Positions 33,213-43,793 of a stretch of DNA of 64,000 bases are shown piece after piece (position 1 is the first letter of the stretch; every line of letters begins with the position of its first letter). The DNA comes from Lithobates sylvaticus (taxonomy: Eukaryota > Chordata > Amphibia > Anura > Ranidae): contig CM053033.1 in assembly GCA_028564925.1 (NCBI GenBank), forward strand, positions 109,218,252 to 109,282,251. Reading direction: 5' to 3'. The notes under the pieces were generated by a model that saw only the letters and a program-made list of their open reading frames with translations, was not told the origin of the DNA and did no database searches. The position numbers and the translations under genes were made by a program.

Positions 33213-36113
33213 TTAACCAGTTAACAACCGGCCCATAGCCGTAAAACGGCTACAGGGCGGTTGCTTAACTCTGGGAGGCCGTTAATTAACGGCCTCACAG
33301 AATTCTGCTCTTGCGCGCCCCCTGGTGCGCGCACTCGAGAGCATCCATGATCGCCGGGTCCAGAGGACCCTGCGGATCATGGATCACGGTAAACGGCCGC
33401 TCATCGCGGCCGTTTACCACGTGATCGCTCCGTCAAATGACGGAGTGATCACATGTAAGCAAACCGGCGTCATTTGATGACGCCGGTTCCTCTCTCCTCC
33501 TCCTCTCTGTACCGATCGGTACAGTATGAGTGGAGAGGGGGAGGGATCGGTGGCAGCAGTGCTGTGGGCGGGATCTGTAGTGCCCACAGCCTGCTCTGCC
33601 ACCACCGATCCATCCATCCATGCTCAGCCATCCCTCCATACCCTGCAATACACAGCAATAGCCTGCAGTGTATTGCTGGGTATTGCAGGGTATGGAGGGA
33701 TGGCTGAGCATGGATGGATGGATTCTCTGCCATCCCCCCCTATACTGTGCCATCCCCCCCTATACTGTGCCATCCCCCCCTATACTGTGCCATACCCCCC
33801 TATACTGTGCCATACCCCCCTATACTGTGCCATACCCCGCCAATACTCTGCCATACCCCGCAATACTCTGCCGTACCCCGCAATACTCTGCCGTACCCCG
33901 CAATACTCTGCCGTACCCCGCAATACTCTGCCGTACCCCGCAATACTCTGCCGTACCCCGCAATACTCTGCCATACCCCGCAATACTCTGCCATACCCCG
34001 CAATACTCTGCCATACCCCGCAATACCCTGCGATACTCTGCCATACCCTGCGATACTCTGCCATACCCTGCGATGCCCTGTCATACCCTGCGATGCCCTG
34101 CAATACCCTGCGATGCCCTGCCATACCCTGCGATGCCCTGCCATACCCTGCGATGCTCTGCCATACCCTGCGATGCCCTGCCATACCCTGCCATACCCTG
34201 CGATACTCTGCCATACCCTGCGATACTCTGCCATACCCTGCAATACCCTGCGATACTCTGCGATGCTCTGCCATACCCTGCCATACCCTGCGATACCCGG
34301 CGATACCCGGCGATACTCTGCAATACCCGGCGATACTCTGCAATACCCGGCGATACTCTGCAATACCCGGCGATACTCTGCAATACCCGGCGATACTCTG
34401 CGATACCCGGCGATACTCTGCGATACTCTGCAATACCCGGCGATACTCTGCCATACCCTGCGATACTCTGCCATACCCTGCGATACCCAACAATACCCTG
34501 CGATACTCGCTACGATCAAAGCCAGGATCGTTTTTTTTTTTTTTATTTCAGGCTTTCCAGCCTAGAGGTGAGATGTGGGGTCTTATTGACCCCATATCTC
34601 ACTGTAAAGAGGACCTGTAATGCCATATTCCTATTACAAGGGATGTTTACATTCCTTGTAATAGGAATAAAAGTGATCAAAAAATTTTTTGGGGGGAAAA
34701 AAAGGGTCAAACTAAAATAAATAAAGTAAAATGAACAATAAAAAATATATATATTTTTTTAAAGCGTCCCTGTCCCCGTGTGCTCGCACGCAGAAGCGAA
34801 CGCATACGTAAGTCCCGCCCACATATGAAAAACGGTGTTCAAACCACACATGTGAGGTATCGCTGCGAACGTTGGAGCGAGAACAATAATTTTGGTCCTA
34901 GACCTCCTCTGTAACTCAAAACATGTAACCAGTAAACAAAATTAAAGCCTATGGGGATTTTTAAGTAGCAAAGTTTGGCGCCATTTCACGAGTGTGTGCA
35001 ATTTTGAAGCGTGACATGTTGGGTATCTATTTACTCGGCGTAACTTCATCTTTCACATTATGCAAAAACATTGGGCTAAATTTACAGTTTTGTTTTTTGT
35101 AAAGCACAAAACATTTTTTTTCCAAATAAAACACGTTCGAAAAATTGCTGCGCAAGTACCGTGCTAGATAAAAAGTTGCAACGACCACCATTGTATTCTC
35201 TGGGGTCTTTGCTAAAAAAACATATATAATATTTTGGGGTTCTGTGTAATTTTCTAGCAAATAAATGATGATTTTTACATGTAGGAGAGAAATGTCAGAA
35301 TTGTCCTGGGTGCTCCAGAACACCTGATGGTGCTCCCTGCATGTTGGGCCTCTGTATGTGGCCACGCTGTGTAAAAGTCGCACACATGTGGTATCGCCGT
35401 ACTCAGGAGTAATAGCAGAATGTGTTTTGGGGTGTAATTTGTGGTATGCATATGCTGGTGTGTGAGAAATAACCTGCTAATATGACAATTTTGTGAAAAA
35501 AAAAAAAAATTAAAAAAAATCTTGATATTGCAAAGAATTGTGGGAAAAAATGACAACTTCAAAAAACTCACCATGCCTCTTTCCAAATACCTTGGAATGT
35601 CTTCTTTCCAAAAAGGGGTCATTTGGGGGGTATTTGTACTTTTATGGCACGTTAGGGACTCAAGAATTGAGATAGGCTGTTAGTACTTCAGGTGTGATCA
35701 ATTTTCAGATATTGGCACCATAGCTTGTGGACTCTATAACTTTCACAAAGACCAAATAATATACCCCAATTTGTACTTATTTTTACCAAAGATATGTAGC
35801 AGTATAAATTTTGGCCAAAATTTATCAAGAAAAATTACAAATTTGCTAAATTTATAACAAAAACGAAGAAAAATTCATTTTTTTTTACTGAATTTTCAGT
35901 CATTTTTCTTTTATAGCGCAAAAAATAAAAAACCCAGAGGTGATTAAATACCACCAAAAGAAAGCTCTATTTGTGTGAAAAAAAGGACAAAAATTTCATA
36001 CGGGTACAGTGTTGTATGAATGAGTAATTGTCATTCAAAGTGTGAGAGCACCGAAAGCTGAAAATTGGTCTGGTTAATAAGGGTGTTTAAGTGCCCAGTG
36101 GTCAAGTGGTTAA
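33213..36113 (+). mobile_element. 2.9-kb TTAA-CCAGTT element
   Basis: TTAA flanks at 33213-33216 and 36110-36113. Ends CCAGTTAACAACCGGCCC and GTGGTCAAGTGG relate to those at 22494 and 23481. Interior: palindromic GC-rich head (33230-33480), 10-bp array (33721-34505), then a long AT-rich body (34550-36100) whose blocks recur at 5556-5670, 37485-37648 and 58695-59074. No transposase frame, so non-autonomous despite its length. Confidence 0.7.
33721..34505. repeat. 10-bp-period array (NNATACNCTG)
   Basis: A decamer with ATAC or GTAC at its centre repeats without a slip from 33841 to 34500. A 20-bp dimer form leads in from 33731. Variants CCATACCCTG, CGATACTCTG, CAATACCCGG and CGATGCCCTG alternate. 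Three plus-strand frames (283-364 codons) and two minus-strand frames run through it only because the decamer contains no stop. Confidence 0.95.
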
Positions 36114-36234
36114 TGTAAAGCAAAAAAAAAAAAATCCTATAAATATTGTGCCTGGGGTCCCCTTAATCTGCCTGTAAAGTAGCACATCTGTACAGTTTAT
36201 GGAACATGTTGCAGCAAAACTGACAGTTATAAAG

Positions 36235-36743
36235 AGGCCACGATTTAGCACACTCAGAACAAGATTAGAGATTTTTTGAATAAATTCTGGTGTCTCTTTG
36301 GCAGACTTTGGATGAGAATAACAAAGTTTTGCACCACAGTGAGCAAGCCTTATTGTAAAGAAACCAAATTATAGTACACTCAGGCCAAGATTAACTATTT
36401 TTTTAGATAAAGTCTGGTGTCTCTTTTGCAGACTTTGAATATAAGTAACAGATGCAGAAAAATTGGGCTTTGGGTGTTGGTGGTGCCTTCACACCGTAAC
36501 CCTATAGAGGTACTCTTGATAAGGCCTTGCTGTAAAATAAATTTATTTGATGCCCCCGTCAAACAGTTGTAGAAGAATTGGTCTTTGGGTGTTGGTGGTG
36601 CCTTCACCCTCTAACCTTTATGAGGTACTCTTGATGAAAACAAGAATTGGCTTTGCTGTAAAAAGTTGAAGTTTGATACACCTGTCAAACAGGTGTGAAA
36701 ACATTGGTCTTTGGGTGATAACAGTGCCCATGAAACCTATACC
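36235..36743 (-). mobile_element. probable hAT 3' region with internal tandem repeats
   Basis: Two rounds of tandem repeats: CTGGTGTCTCTTTGGCAGACT recurs at about 36288 and 36412. TTGGGTGTTGGTGGTGCCTTC recurs at about 36472 and 36586, with a third partial copy near 36710. It precedes, on the minus-strand side, the hAT transposase C-terminus at 37240-37430, so I take it as that element's 3' untranslated DNA. Confidence 0.45.
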
Positions 36744-37194
36744 AAAAATCACTTCCAGATGTTTGATGGAGGCTACTAGGCCCCCCACCCTCCACCCCGG
36801 CCTCAGATCATGGGACCATACAGTAGCTGCATTTCTGTGGGCAGGCCCCCCCGCCCCCCCGGCCCACTCCCGGGAGAGGGTTGTCCTACAGAAAGGTCGA
36901 TATACTTTACTTACCTCTTATATCCTCACAGCTGTCCATATCCCTATTCTCAGGGCGCATTCCTTAACCCACTACTGGGGAAGACCCTCAGGTTTACCAA
37001 CACAATAACCATGAATATCACTTTTATGGTTGTATTTATTTCTTTGTCCAACCTGTTTTTACATATTGTTTACATATGCCAGACCCTGTTGGGTCACTGA
37101 TTTTATTCTATGCAAAATGATGGACATGTCCTGTTATATGTTTCTTTACAAAAATAAATAAAGATTATACAAAAAAAAAAAATCACTGCCAGAT
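36744..37194 (+). mobile_element. 5'-truncated LINE tail with poly(A) and target duplication
   Basis: AAAATCACTTCCAGAT before the insert (to 36760) recurs as AAAATCACTGCCAGAT after it (to 37194). The insert (36761-37182) ends with AATAAATAAAG, then an A tail. Its body is 3' untranslated-type sequence with C-rich patches. It split the surrounding hAT remnant. Confidence 0.8.
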
Positions 37195-37484
37195 AAAATC
37201 AATACCCACAAAGCTAGGCAGCCTAGACAGTCTTGCAGAGATTTGAGATCCAAATAACACTTAATCAGCGGCATCAGGAGCTTGATAGCTGCTAATAATC
37301 CAGGACTGATTCATTTTGACAAATGTTAGTTGGTCAACGAAGTCTGTGGACAGACGCCCTCTTTTATCAGTCACAAAACCTCTGAATGCCCATTCGGAAA
37401 GCACACTGGATGCAGCGTTTTTTATTGGAAATGTTTTATAAAAGAGAGTAAAAAAATGTTTCATTTATATAATTAAAAAAAACA
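37195..37484 (-). pseudogene. hAT transposase C-terminal (dimerisation) remnant
   Basis: Minus-strand text AASSVLSEWAFRGFVTDKR then GRLSTDFVDQLTFVKMN matches the hAT dimerisation region, normally S-x-x-SER-x-FS...-R-x-L-x-x-x-x-V-x-x-L-x-F. The core SER has become SEW. No upstream catalytic part is attached. It reads opposite to the BED-finger fragment at 39157. Confidence 0.65.
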
Positions 37485-37648
37485 GAGAAGAAAGAAAAGA
37501 AAGTTTTAATTGTGTGAATAAATGACATAAGTTTAATTTGCGTACAGTGTTGCATGACCATGCAATTACTGGTTAAATTAGCACAGTGCCAAATACCAAA
37601 AAATGGTCTGGTCATGAGTTAAAATCTTCCAGATGACAGGTGGTTAAT
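37485..37648. mobile_element. 3' fragment of the TTAA-CC family
   Basis: GCGTACAGTGTTGCATGACC, GGTCTGGTCATG and a final GGTGGTTAA match the 3' end of the 33213-36113 element. Confidence 0.5.
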
Positions 37649-38046
37649 AAATAAGATAAAATTGCTGTGAATGCCTTTCAGCTGTTTTGTTTCAAGTTAT
37701 CCATATGAAAAGTAAAGCCGAGCCATTGACTTCTTTTGAAGCCATACTCGTACTTGATAGGACTGGTGATGATTAGTGTTGGGAGAATAATTTGAGCCGA
37801 GCATAAGTTCTGCTCGAACATCGCCTGTTCACCTATTCTGCAAACACCCGAATTTGCGGGTCGCTCGGCGGGATGTTTGGCAGCCGATTGCCCCACAATG
37901 CACTGCATTCTAGGGCCCTAATTGGATGAAGCCTTGCACATGACCAGCGGTCACCAATTAGCACTGTCAGAGCCCTGATTGGACAAAGTGATTACTTTCT
38001 CCAATCACGGCTCAGTACTCATAGTACTCATAGTCCCACCCCACAC

Positions 38047-38054
38047 TATAAAAG
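38047..38054 (+). promoter_or_regulatory. TATA box of the hAT transposase gene
   Basis: TATAAAAG, preceded within 85 bases by CTCCAATCACGG (CCAAT-type). A purine-start region GCAGTGTGTTGGAGTAG lies 25-45 bases on. About 460 bases separate it from the first ATG, leaving room for a spliced leader. Confidence 0.45.
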
Positions 38055-38517
38055 GTAACTTCCCATAGAAATCTTTTGCAGTGTGTTGGAGTAGAGATAC
38101 ATAAAGCTGGGCTCAGTTTGCTACTAGCGAGTTAGTTTGTTCACTTATAACTTATTGTGACTCTGAGTGTTAGTGTAGTGTTAGTATAGTGTGTGAGTAT
38201 AGTGTGTTAGTGTAGTGCAGTATTACATAACATTTAGCGCTGCTGTATACCCATTTTATTGGTTGCTGCTTGTTTTTTTATTTTATTTTTGGGGGGGGGG
38301 TTTGTCCCTGTCTGCCCCCCTTTTTTAAATTGTCAACTGAAGTTTTTCTGACTGTGACGCTGGTGTTTCCCCGTTTTTTTTTTTTTGTTAGTTTTTACAT
38401 TTCTGTCAGCATCAGTCCTCAATTTAAAGTGCATCAAACACCACTTTTCATTCCATAAAGTGCATTCAATCAAACATTTCCCAGTTTCCATAAAACTTGG
38501 GTAATAAGCCTTCCATC

Positions 38518-39423
38518 ATGTCTAGGAGGCTAACAAGGAGAGGCAGACGTTCCCATGCCACTATGAAGGGCCCAGCAGCATCTGTGTCCACAGACAAAGG
38601 TGGACGTGGTCAGTCCACAGGCAGGGCATCATTTTCTCTGTTTAGCAATGTTTCCTGTGCTATCCAGCCACAGCATGCCTAGGAGGTGGTGGACTGGCTT
38701 ACTACACCATCCTTATCCTCCTCATCCTCTATGAACCAAACTGACACTAGTGTGCAGTCCACCGTAGCTGCCAGAGTGGCTTATTCTGCCTCCTTGTCCT
38801 CAGCTACTCCTGCCATAGCCCCAGCGTCATGCATGGAGGAGTCATCGGAATTATTTGAACACAGCATCAGCCACTTGCTTTTTGACAATGTACAGCCATT
38901 ACTTAATTCTGATGTTGAGAAAGGGAGTAACATGAGCCTACAGAGAGGGGAGAACACTGATAAACTACAAATTAGTAGTTGTTCCCCCAGCCACAGCGTA
39001 TTGCTAAGTTGGCTCCAATGATGATTAGGATGGAGGGGATGATGATGACGTGACTTGGGTGGCGGATAAAGCAGAGGAGGAAAATGAGGGTGAGGCATAA
39101 CCCCAAAGAGACAGCCATCATGGAAGAGTGAAGAGCAGCCACCCTATTCCACCAGATTGTGGACCTGTTGTCTGTTGGCCCACTTCCCACAGCTCAGCTG
39201 TCTGGGCCTTTTTTTTAGCACATGTGCAGTCAATCGCACTGTTGCAATTTGCAATCTCTGCCACATACAGATCAAGTGTGGCAAAAACACCAGCCATTTC
39301 ACTACCACATGCTTGACAAGGCATTCAACCACCCACCACTCAGCCCGTTGGCAAGAGCACCTAAAACCCACACACAAGGGACACAATTCTTATCCTCCTC
39401 AATTCCCCCAATTCACTAATTGA
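38518..39423 (+). pseudogene. hAT transposase N-terminal part with BED zinc finger
   Basis: Begins MSRRLTRRGRRSHATMKGP. A single in-frame TAG follows QPQHA, then the same frame continues (EVVDWLTTPSLSSSSS) to 39018. After several stops it gives a BED-type finger near 39200-39330: CNLCHIQIKCGKNTSHF, then TTTCLTRHSTTHH, with the two Cys and two His in place. BED fingers bind transposon ends. A hAT transposase of ~600 residues would follow; only the first third is present. Confidence 0.65.
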
Positions 39424-39425
39424 TG

Positions 39426-39888
39426 TGGCTGCTTAGCAGGGAGAAAAAAACAGACACGTCACTGCTTAGCAGGTTCCGGTCACTGATTAGCAGGTTCCGG
39501 TCCTAAATCATTTACTGGAACCTGCTGACTGACTTGTGTTGTACTGAATCACAGCACATATTAGGCAGGGGGTGCATGCATGTGATCCGGTGCAGAGCGG
39601 TCACCCTGTTTCCGTATATATGCATGGGGTCCGCAAGTAGTTAATAAAAAAACGAGCAATCACAAATACACAAGCTAGCTACAACTTGTTTTTGTGCAAT
39701 CAGAACATGGAATCGTGGTCCAGTTACTGACAATCTTACTCGACTGTAATCTGATCATTATTTCCATTCTTCTGCTTTGATTTTAGATTCAGTAATGCAG
39801 AGATTGTTAGTTCAATTCTACACTAACAACATTTTTAATTAATTGAAGATGGAGGCCAATATTCCATCATTTAGCAACCATAACCCAG
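39426..39888. other. no gene; small hairpin
   Basis: AGCAGGTTCCGGTCC near 39490 and ACTGGAACCTGCT near 39514 form a hairpin, with a second AGCAGGTTCCGG copy just before. Otherwise undefined. Confidence 0.4.
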
Positions 39889-40095
39889 TTAAAAAGGAGT
39901 TCCGCCTGCCCCTTTAAAAATGAAAAGTCAGCAGCTACACATACTGTAGCTGCTGACTTTTAACATTAGGATACTTACCTGTCCTGGAGTTCAGCGATGT
40001 CGGCACCACAGGGTCGGGTGCTACCACCGCCATTGCTGATTAGGTAACACGGCAATGTAGCCTTCCGCTTCATGGCCGGGTCTCCCTCATTTCAA
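39889..40095 (+). mobile_element. AGCGGAG-family TTAA element, truncated copy 4
   Basis: TTAA, then AAAGGAGTTCCGCC and the GTCAGCAGCTACACATACTG / GTAGCTGCTGACTTTTAAC hairpin and TACTTACCTGTCCTGGAG shared with copy 1. The right half is missing. Confidence 0.65.
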
Positions 40096-40481
40096 GGAGC
40101 TGCAAAATGAAAATACTTGACATGTTATTAGGCTCCACCGATGGAAATTTCAGCACTGGGTTTGGCTGCCAGAGGCAAGACAGGCAGTTCTTAAAGGCAG
40201 TCTCAGTCATTAGACACATACAGGGATATTCAGTAATAGCACACAAAACACCCTATGCTGCTCTCCTGATTTGGACTACAAACACCTCCCTCTCCCAGGG
40301 TTAAATATATTTTTGTCGACTAAATTAACACTATTTTAAAATACAACTAAAACTTAAACAATTCAGAAGACTAAAACTATGACTAAAACTAAAATGGCAT
40401 TTCAGTCAAAAGACTATGAATAAAACTAAATTGAAATCAGTATATTTTATGTGAATGTTCAAACTTTAATACCATTAATAA
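40096..40481. other. no gene; ACTAAAACTA repeat
   Basis: 40350-40430 repeats GACTAAAACTA-like words. The remainder is undefined. Confidence 0.4.
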
Positions 40482-41455
40482 TACAGTGCCTTGAAAAACT
40501 ATTCATACACCTTGAAATTTTCCATATTTTGTCATGTTACAACCAAAAACGTAAATGTATTATAAGTGGAAGGGAAAATGATAAATGATTATCAATTTTT
40601 TTTACAAATAAATATCTGAAAAGTGTGGCATGCATTTGTATTCAGCCCCCTTTACTCTGATACCCTAGCTAAAATCTAGTGGAACCAATTGCCTTCAGAA
40701 GTCACCAAATTAGTAAATAGAGTCCACCTGTGTGTAATTTAATCTCAGTGTAAATGCAGCTGTTCTGTGAAGCCCTCAGAGGTTTGTTAGAGAACATTAG
40801 TGAACAAACAGCATCATGAAGGCCAAGAAACACACCAGACAGGTCAGGGATAAAATTGTGTAGAAGTTTAAAGCAGGGTTACTTTATAAAAAAATATAAT
40901 ATCCCAATCTTTGAACATCTCACAGAACACTGTTCAATCCATCATCTGAAAAAAGAAAGAGTATGGCACAACCACATACCTACCAAGACATGGCCATCCA
41001 CCTAAACTGACAGGCCGGGCAAGGAGAGCATTAATCAGAGAAGCAGCCAAGAGGCCCATGGTAACTCTGGAGAAGTTGCAGAGATCCACAGCTCAGATGG
41101 GAGAATCTGTCCACAGGACAACTATTAGTCGTGCACTCCACAAATCTGGCCTTTATGGAAGAGTAGCAAGAAGAAAGTCATTGTTGAAAGAAAGCCATAA
41201 GAAGTCCTGTTTGCAGTTTGCGAGAAGCCATGTGGGGGACACAGCAAACATGTGGAAGAAGGTGCTCTGGTCAGATGAGACCAAAATGTAACTTTTTGGG
41301 CTAAAAGCAAAATGCTGTGTGGCGGAAAATGAACACTGCACATCACCATGAACACACCATCCCCACCATGGGAACATGATGGGGGCAGCATCATTTTGTG
41401 GGGATGCTTTTCTTCAGCAGGGACAGGGAAGCTGGTCAGAGTTGATGGGAAAATG
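40482..41455 (+). mobile_element. Tc1 element, 5' half
   Basis: TA, then CAGTGCCTTGAAAAACTATT (left terminus, inverse of the right end at 49733). Interior matches the Tc1 at 48522-49733. Homology stops at about 41455, where a CCCACCAAATACAGCC minisatellite of another element begins, so the 3' half is gone. Confidence 0.8.
40816..41455 (+). pseudogene. Tc1 transposase remnant
   Basis: Starts MKAKKHTRQVRDKIV, then breaks with stops. One frame is open at 41058-41291 (MVTLEKLQRSTAQMGESVHR ... NMWKKVLWSDETKM), carrying the second helix-turn-helix and the first catalytic Asp context (SDET). A stop follows DETKM, and later blocks (GGSIILWGCFSSAGTGKL) continue in another frame. Confidence 0.75.
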
Positions 41456-42165
41456 TGCCCACCAAATACAGCCACTGTGCCCACCAAATACAGCCACTGT
41501 GCCCATCATGTGCGGCCACTGTGCCCACCAAATACAGTCACTGTGACCATCAAATGCAGCCACTGTGCCCAGCAAATGCAGCCACTTTGCCCATCATATG
41601 CAGCCACTGTGCCCAGCATATACAGTCACTGTGCCCACCAACCCCCCCCCCCCCGCTCTGGCAGCACCCCCCCCCCGCTCTGGCAGCACCCCCAACCCCC
41701 CCCCCCCCCACACACACACACACACGCGGCTCTGACAGAGGGACTTACCGCAGCAGCTCCTCTCCAATGCACAAGAGTGGTGGCGACCTCTGCTCCAGCG
41801 TGTGTCTCCTCCGCTCCTCTTCCTAAGCGCCAGGCATCCATAGGGTGGCCTGCCGCTTTGGCCAATCAGGAAACAGGTCTGACACCCTGCCTCCTGATTG
41901 GTGGGGAGGAAGGTTAGTGTGAAAATAGCGAAAATGAATTTGCTATCATCACACAATTGGGTGGGATCAGGGCGCACTCTCTGCACCCCGAGTCTCCACC
42001 TTATTTTGTAGCCTATTAGAGCCTCTGGCTCTAATCAGGCACTTCAAAAAGTACCACCCCCTCCCGCCCCCACCATAGGAATCCATGCATCCGGCGTCCT
42101 GAAAGGGGCCAGGCGCATGTATGGGGGGCGGCGCCCGTGCGCCCACAATGCACGGGCCGCCACTG
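41455..42165. mobile_element. 3' part of a hAT element with minisatellite
   Basis: 41455-41640 is a ~20-24 bp tandem of TGTGCCCACCAAATACAGCC, followed by C runs and a CA run (41640-41725). The element then ends GGGCCGCCACTG at 42165, the inverse of a hAT-type CAGTGGCGGCC start. Its left end is lost at the join with the Tc1. Confidence 0.55.
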
Positions 42166-42859
42166 AAGGGTTTACAACCCCTTTAAATTAAATATATTAG
42201 TCCAGTGTGATAAAATCCCAACACTGCAAAATCTTCCAACACAATTTTGCTTCTGAGAGCAACAAAGCGCTTTTTGACCTACCTGTAAAAAATGGGTCAA
42301 AAACCTCAGGTGAGTGCACATCCATTTTTTGAGCAGAAGTGGTGATGGATTTTGGAAAACTGCGTTGGAAGATTTTGCGGTGTTGGGATTTTATCACACT
42401 GGACTATTATATTTCATTTAAGACATTTTTCCCTTTGTTATTATTCACTTTGTTATTATTTGCATCTAACCGCCACACTTTTATTGTATATATTTTCACA
42501 AGTGGATTTATTCCTTCTTAAAGGGGCAGCTACGATTTGTACACACACACGTTTTATAATAGGCGCCATACACTGGTCCAATATATTTCATATAAACTGT
42601 TTGTAGTTGGGTTTAGAATTACTCCTACAAGGAGATTCTCCAATTGCACAGAATACTGAGCAATCAAGTTCTGCTGTTGGTATCTGAGGTTGGTTCCAGA
42701 ACCAGCAGGTATCCTTTTTGCTGTTCATTCTGGGGAAGATATTTTGCCATCTATGGCCAACCTTACAAAATATTTGAGATTTTATAACATGAGCCTTCAT
42801 AGTCCTCTATCATAACACTGGCTAAACAAGTCTTTGTGGCTGCCCCTTGTCTGGGATAT
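42166..42859. repeat. gene-free stretch with a foldback pair
   Basis: 42201-42245 and 42361-42406 are inverted copies (TCCAGTGTGATAAAATCCC, GCAAAATCTTCCAAC) separated by 115 bp. No coding sequence otherwise. Confidence 0.55.
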
Positions 42860-43545
42860 GTATAACCAACCTGTGGCCGGTCTCATATTCTGCAAGCGGA
42901 TCATTGCTTGTCTGTGGTCACAAAACACTGCAAGCAAATTCCAGCTGTGACCTCCCCAGCAAGCCAAAAGCCGAGTGCTGGGAGAAGTTAAAGAGCGCCG
43001 ATCTCACAATAGCAACCAGGAGAGAGCTTTAAAGAAGTCTCACTTTACATGCTGTAACTCTTGACACCTTAAAAAGGGCCGGTCTCTCCCAGCCCATCAC
43101 TCAGCCAAGACCTTTGTCCTTGCTCAAAGAGGCCTGTAAAGAGGCTGCATATGGGCATGCCTGGAACATGGAGAGGACGAGGGGTCGCTGGGACCTGCAG
43201 GGTCCTCACACAATGGTGATCTCTTAGATTGAGGAGGAGGGAGGGGGGCTGTGTCAGCCTGTATGTGTTAATAGACTGCTGAATGAAGACCATCAGCCCC
43301 GCAGTCCATCTGTTGGCTGCCTGGGTTGGTGGCCGCTTCCAGTCTGTCCCATTCGCCAGCTGCTGGCTAGCTGACTGTCACCGGGCCAGCAACAATTTAA
43401 AAAAAAGGGCGGAAACAATCCATTCGGCAAAGTGATCATTTAAAGCACTTAAGCAATTAGACACTTGCGATTGCATTAATAATTCAGCCTGATTTGTGTT
43501 ATCAATACAGAGGCGGTACGGAGGTGTGAGCTTCCTCCCGACTTC
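42860..43545. promoter_or_regulatory. candidate conserved non-coding element
   Basis: Dense, non-repetitive sequence. 43390-43520 packs SOX-like AACAATCC, GTGATCATTTAAAGC, CACTTAAGCAATTAGACAC, GCATTAATAATTCAG and TTATCAATAC. 42900-42960 has RUNX-like CTGTGGTCAC and CAGCTGTGACC. No exon signals. A host enhancer is inferred. Confidence 0.4.
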
Positions 43546-43753
43546 TGATGGGATGGCAAAGACAGAAAGAGGTCAGAGTTGGGAAGGACAGGTGTGGTCT
43601 CCGCATACCGACACTCAGGACTTTATATAATGTGACCCTATACAAATATGTACAAAATCTGTTATTGCCGGTTTATAGCAGGAAACTAAGGGCAGGGCAG
43701 GAATTTTCATCAATGGAGTCTGTAGGTACACAACTTTTGGAACCCTAACTCTG
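43546..43753. other. no feature seen
   Basis: Short spacer without recognisable signals. Confidence 0.4.
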
Positions 43754-43793
43754 TTAAAGCTGAAGTTTAGGTATGACATTTTTTATATAGTTA
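43754..43793. mobile_element. left end of a TTAA element
   Basis: TTAA, then AGCTGAAGTTTAGGTATGAC, like the 60399 element. Interrupted at 43794 by the hAT element; text after it (GTGCCATACCTGGGGG, 45004) probably continues the same element. Confidence 0.45.

Larger units (their letters stand above)
37774..39425 (+). mobile_element. 5' half of a BED-finger hAT element
   Basis: Head at TAGTGTTGGGAGAATAATTTG. Then GCTCGAACATCGCC and a CCAATCACGG/CCAATTAG promoter-like region with TATAAAAG at 38047-38054. The transposase start is at 38518. The catalytic and dimerisation parts are absent to the right. Confidence 0.6.

Noticed and set aside
33526-34720. Open frames of 283-364 codons on the plus strand and 237-239 on the minus strand
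   Set aside because: All run through the 10-bp array, which has no stop in most frames; no promoter, domain or splice support.
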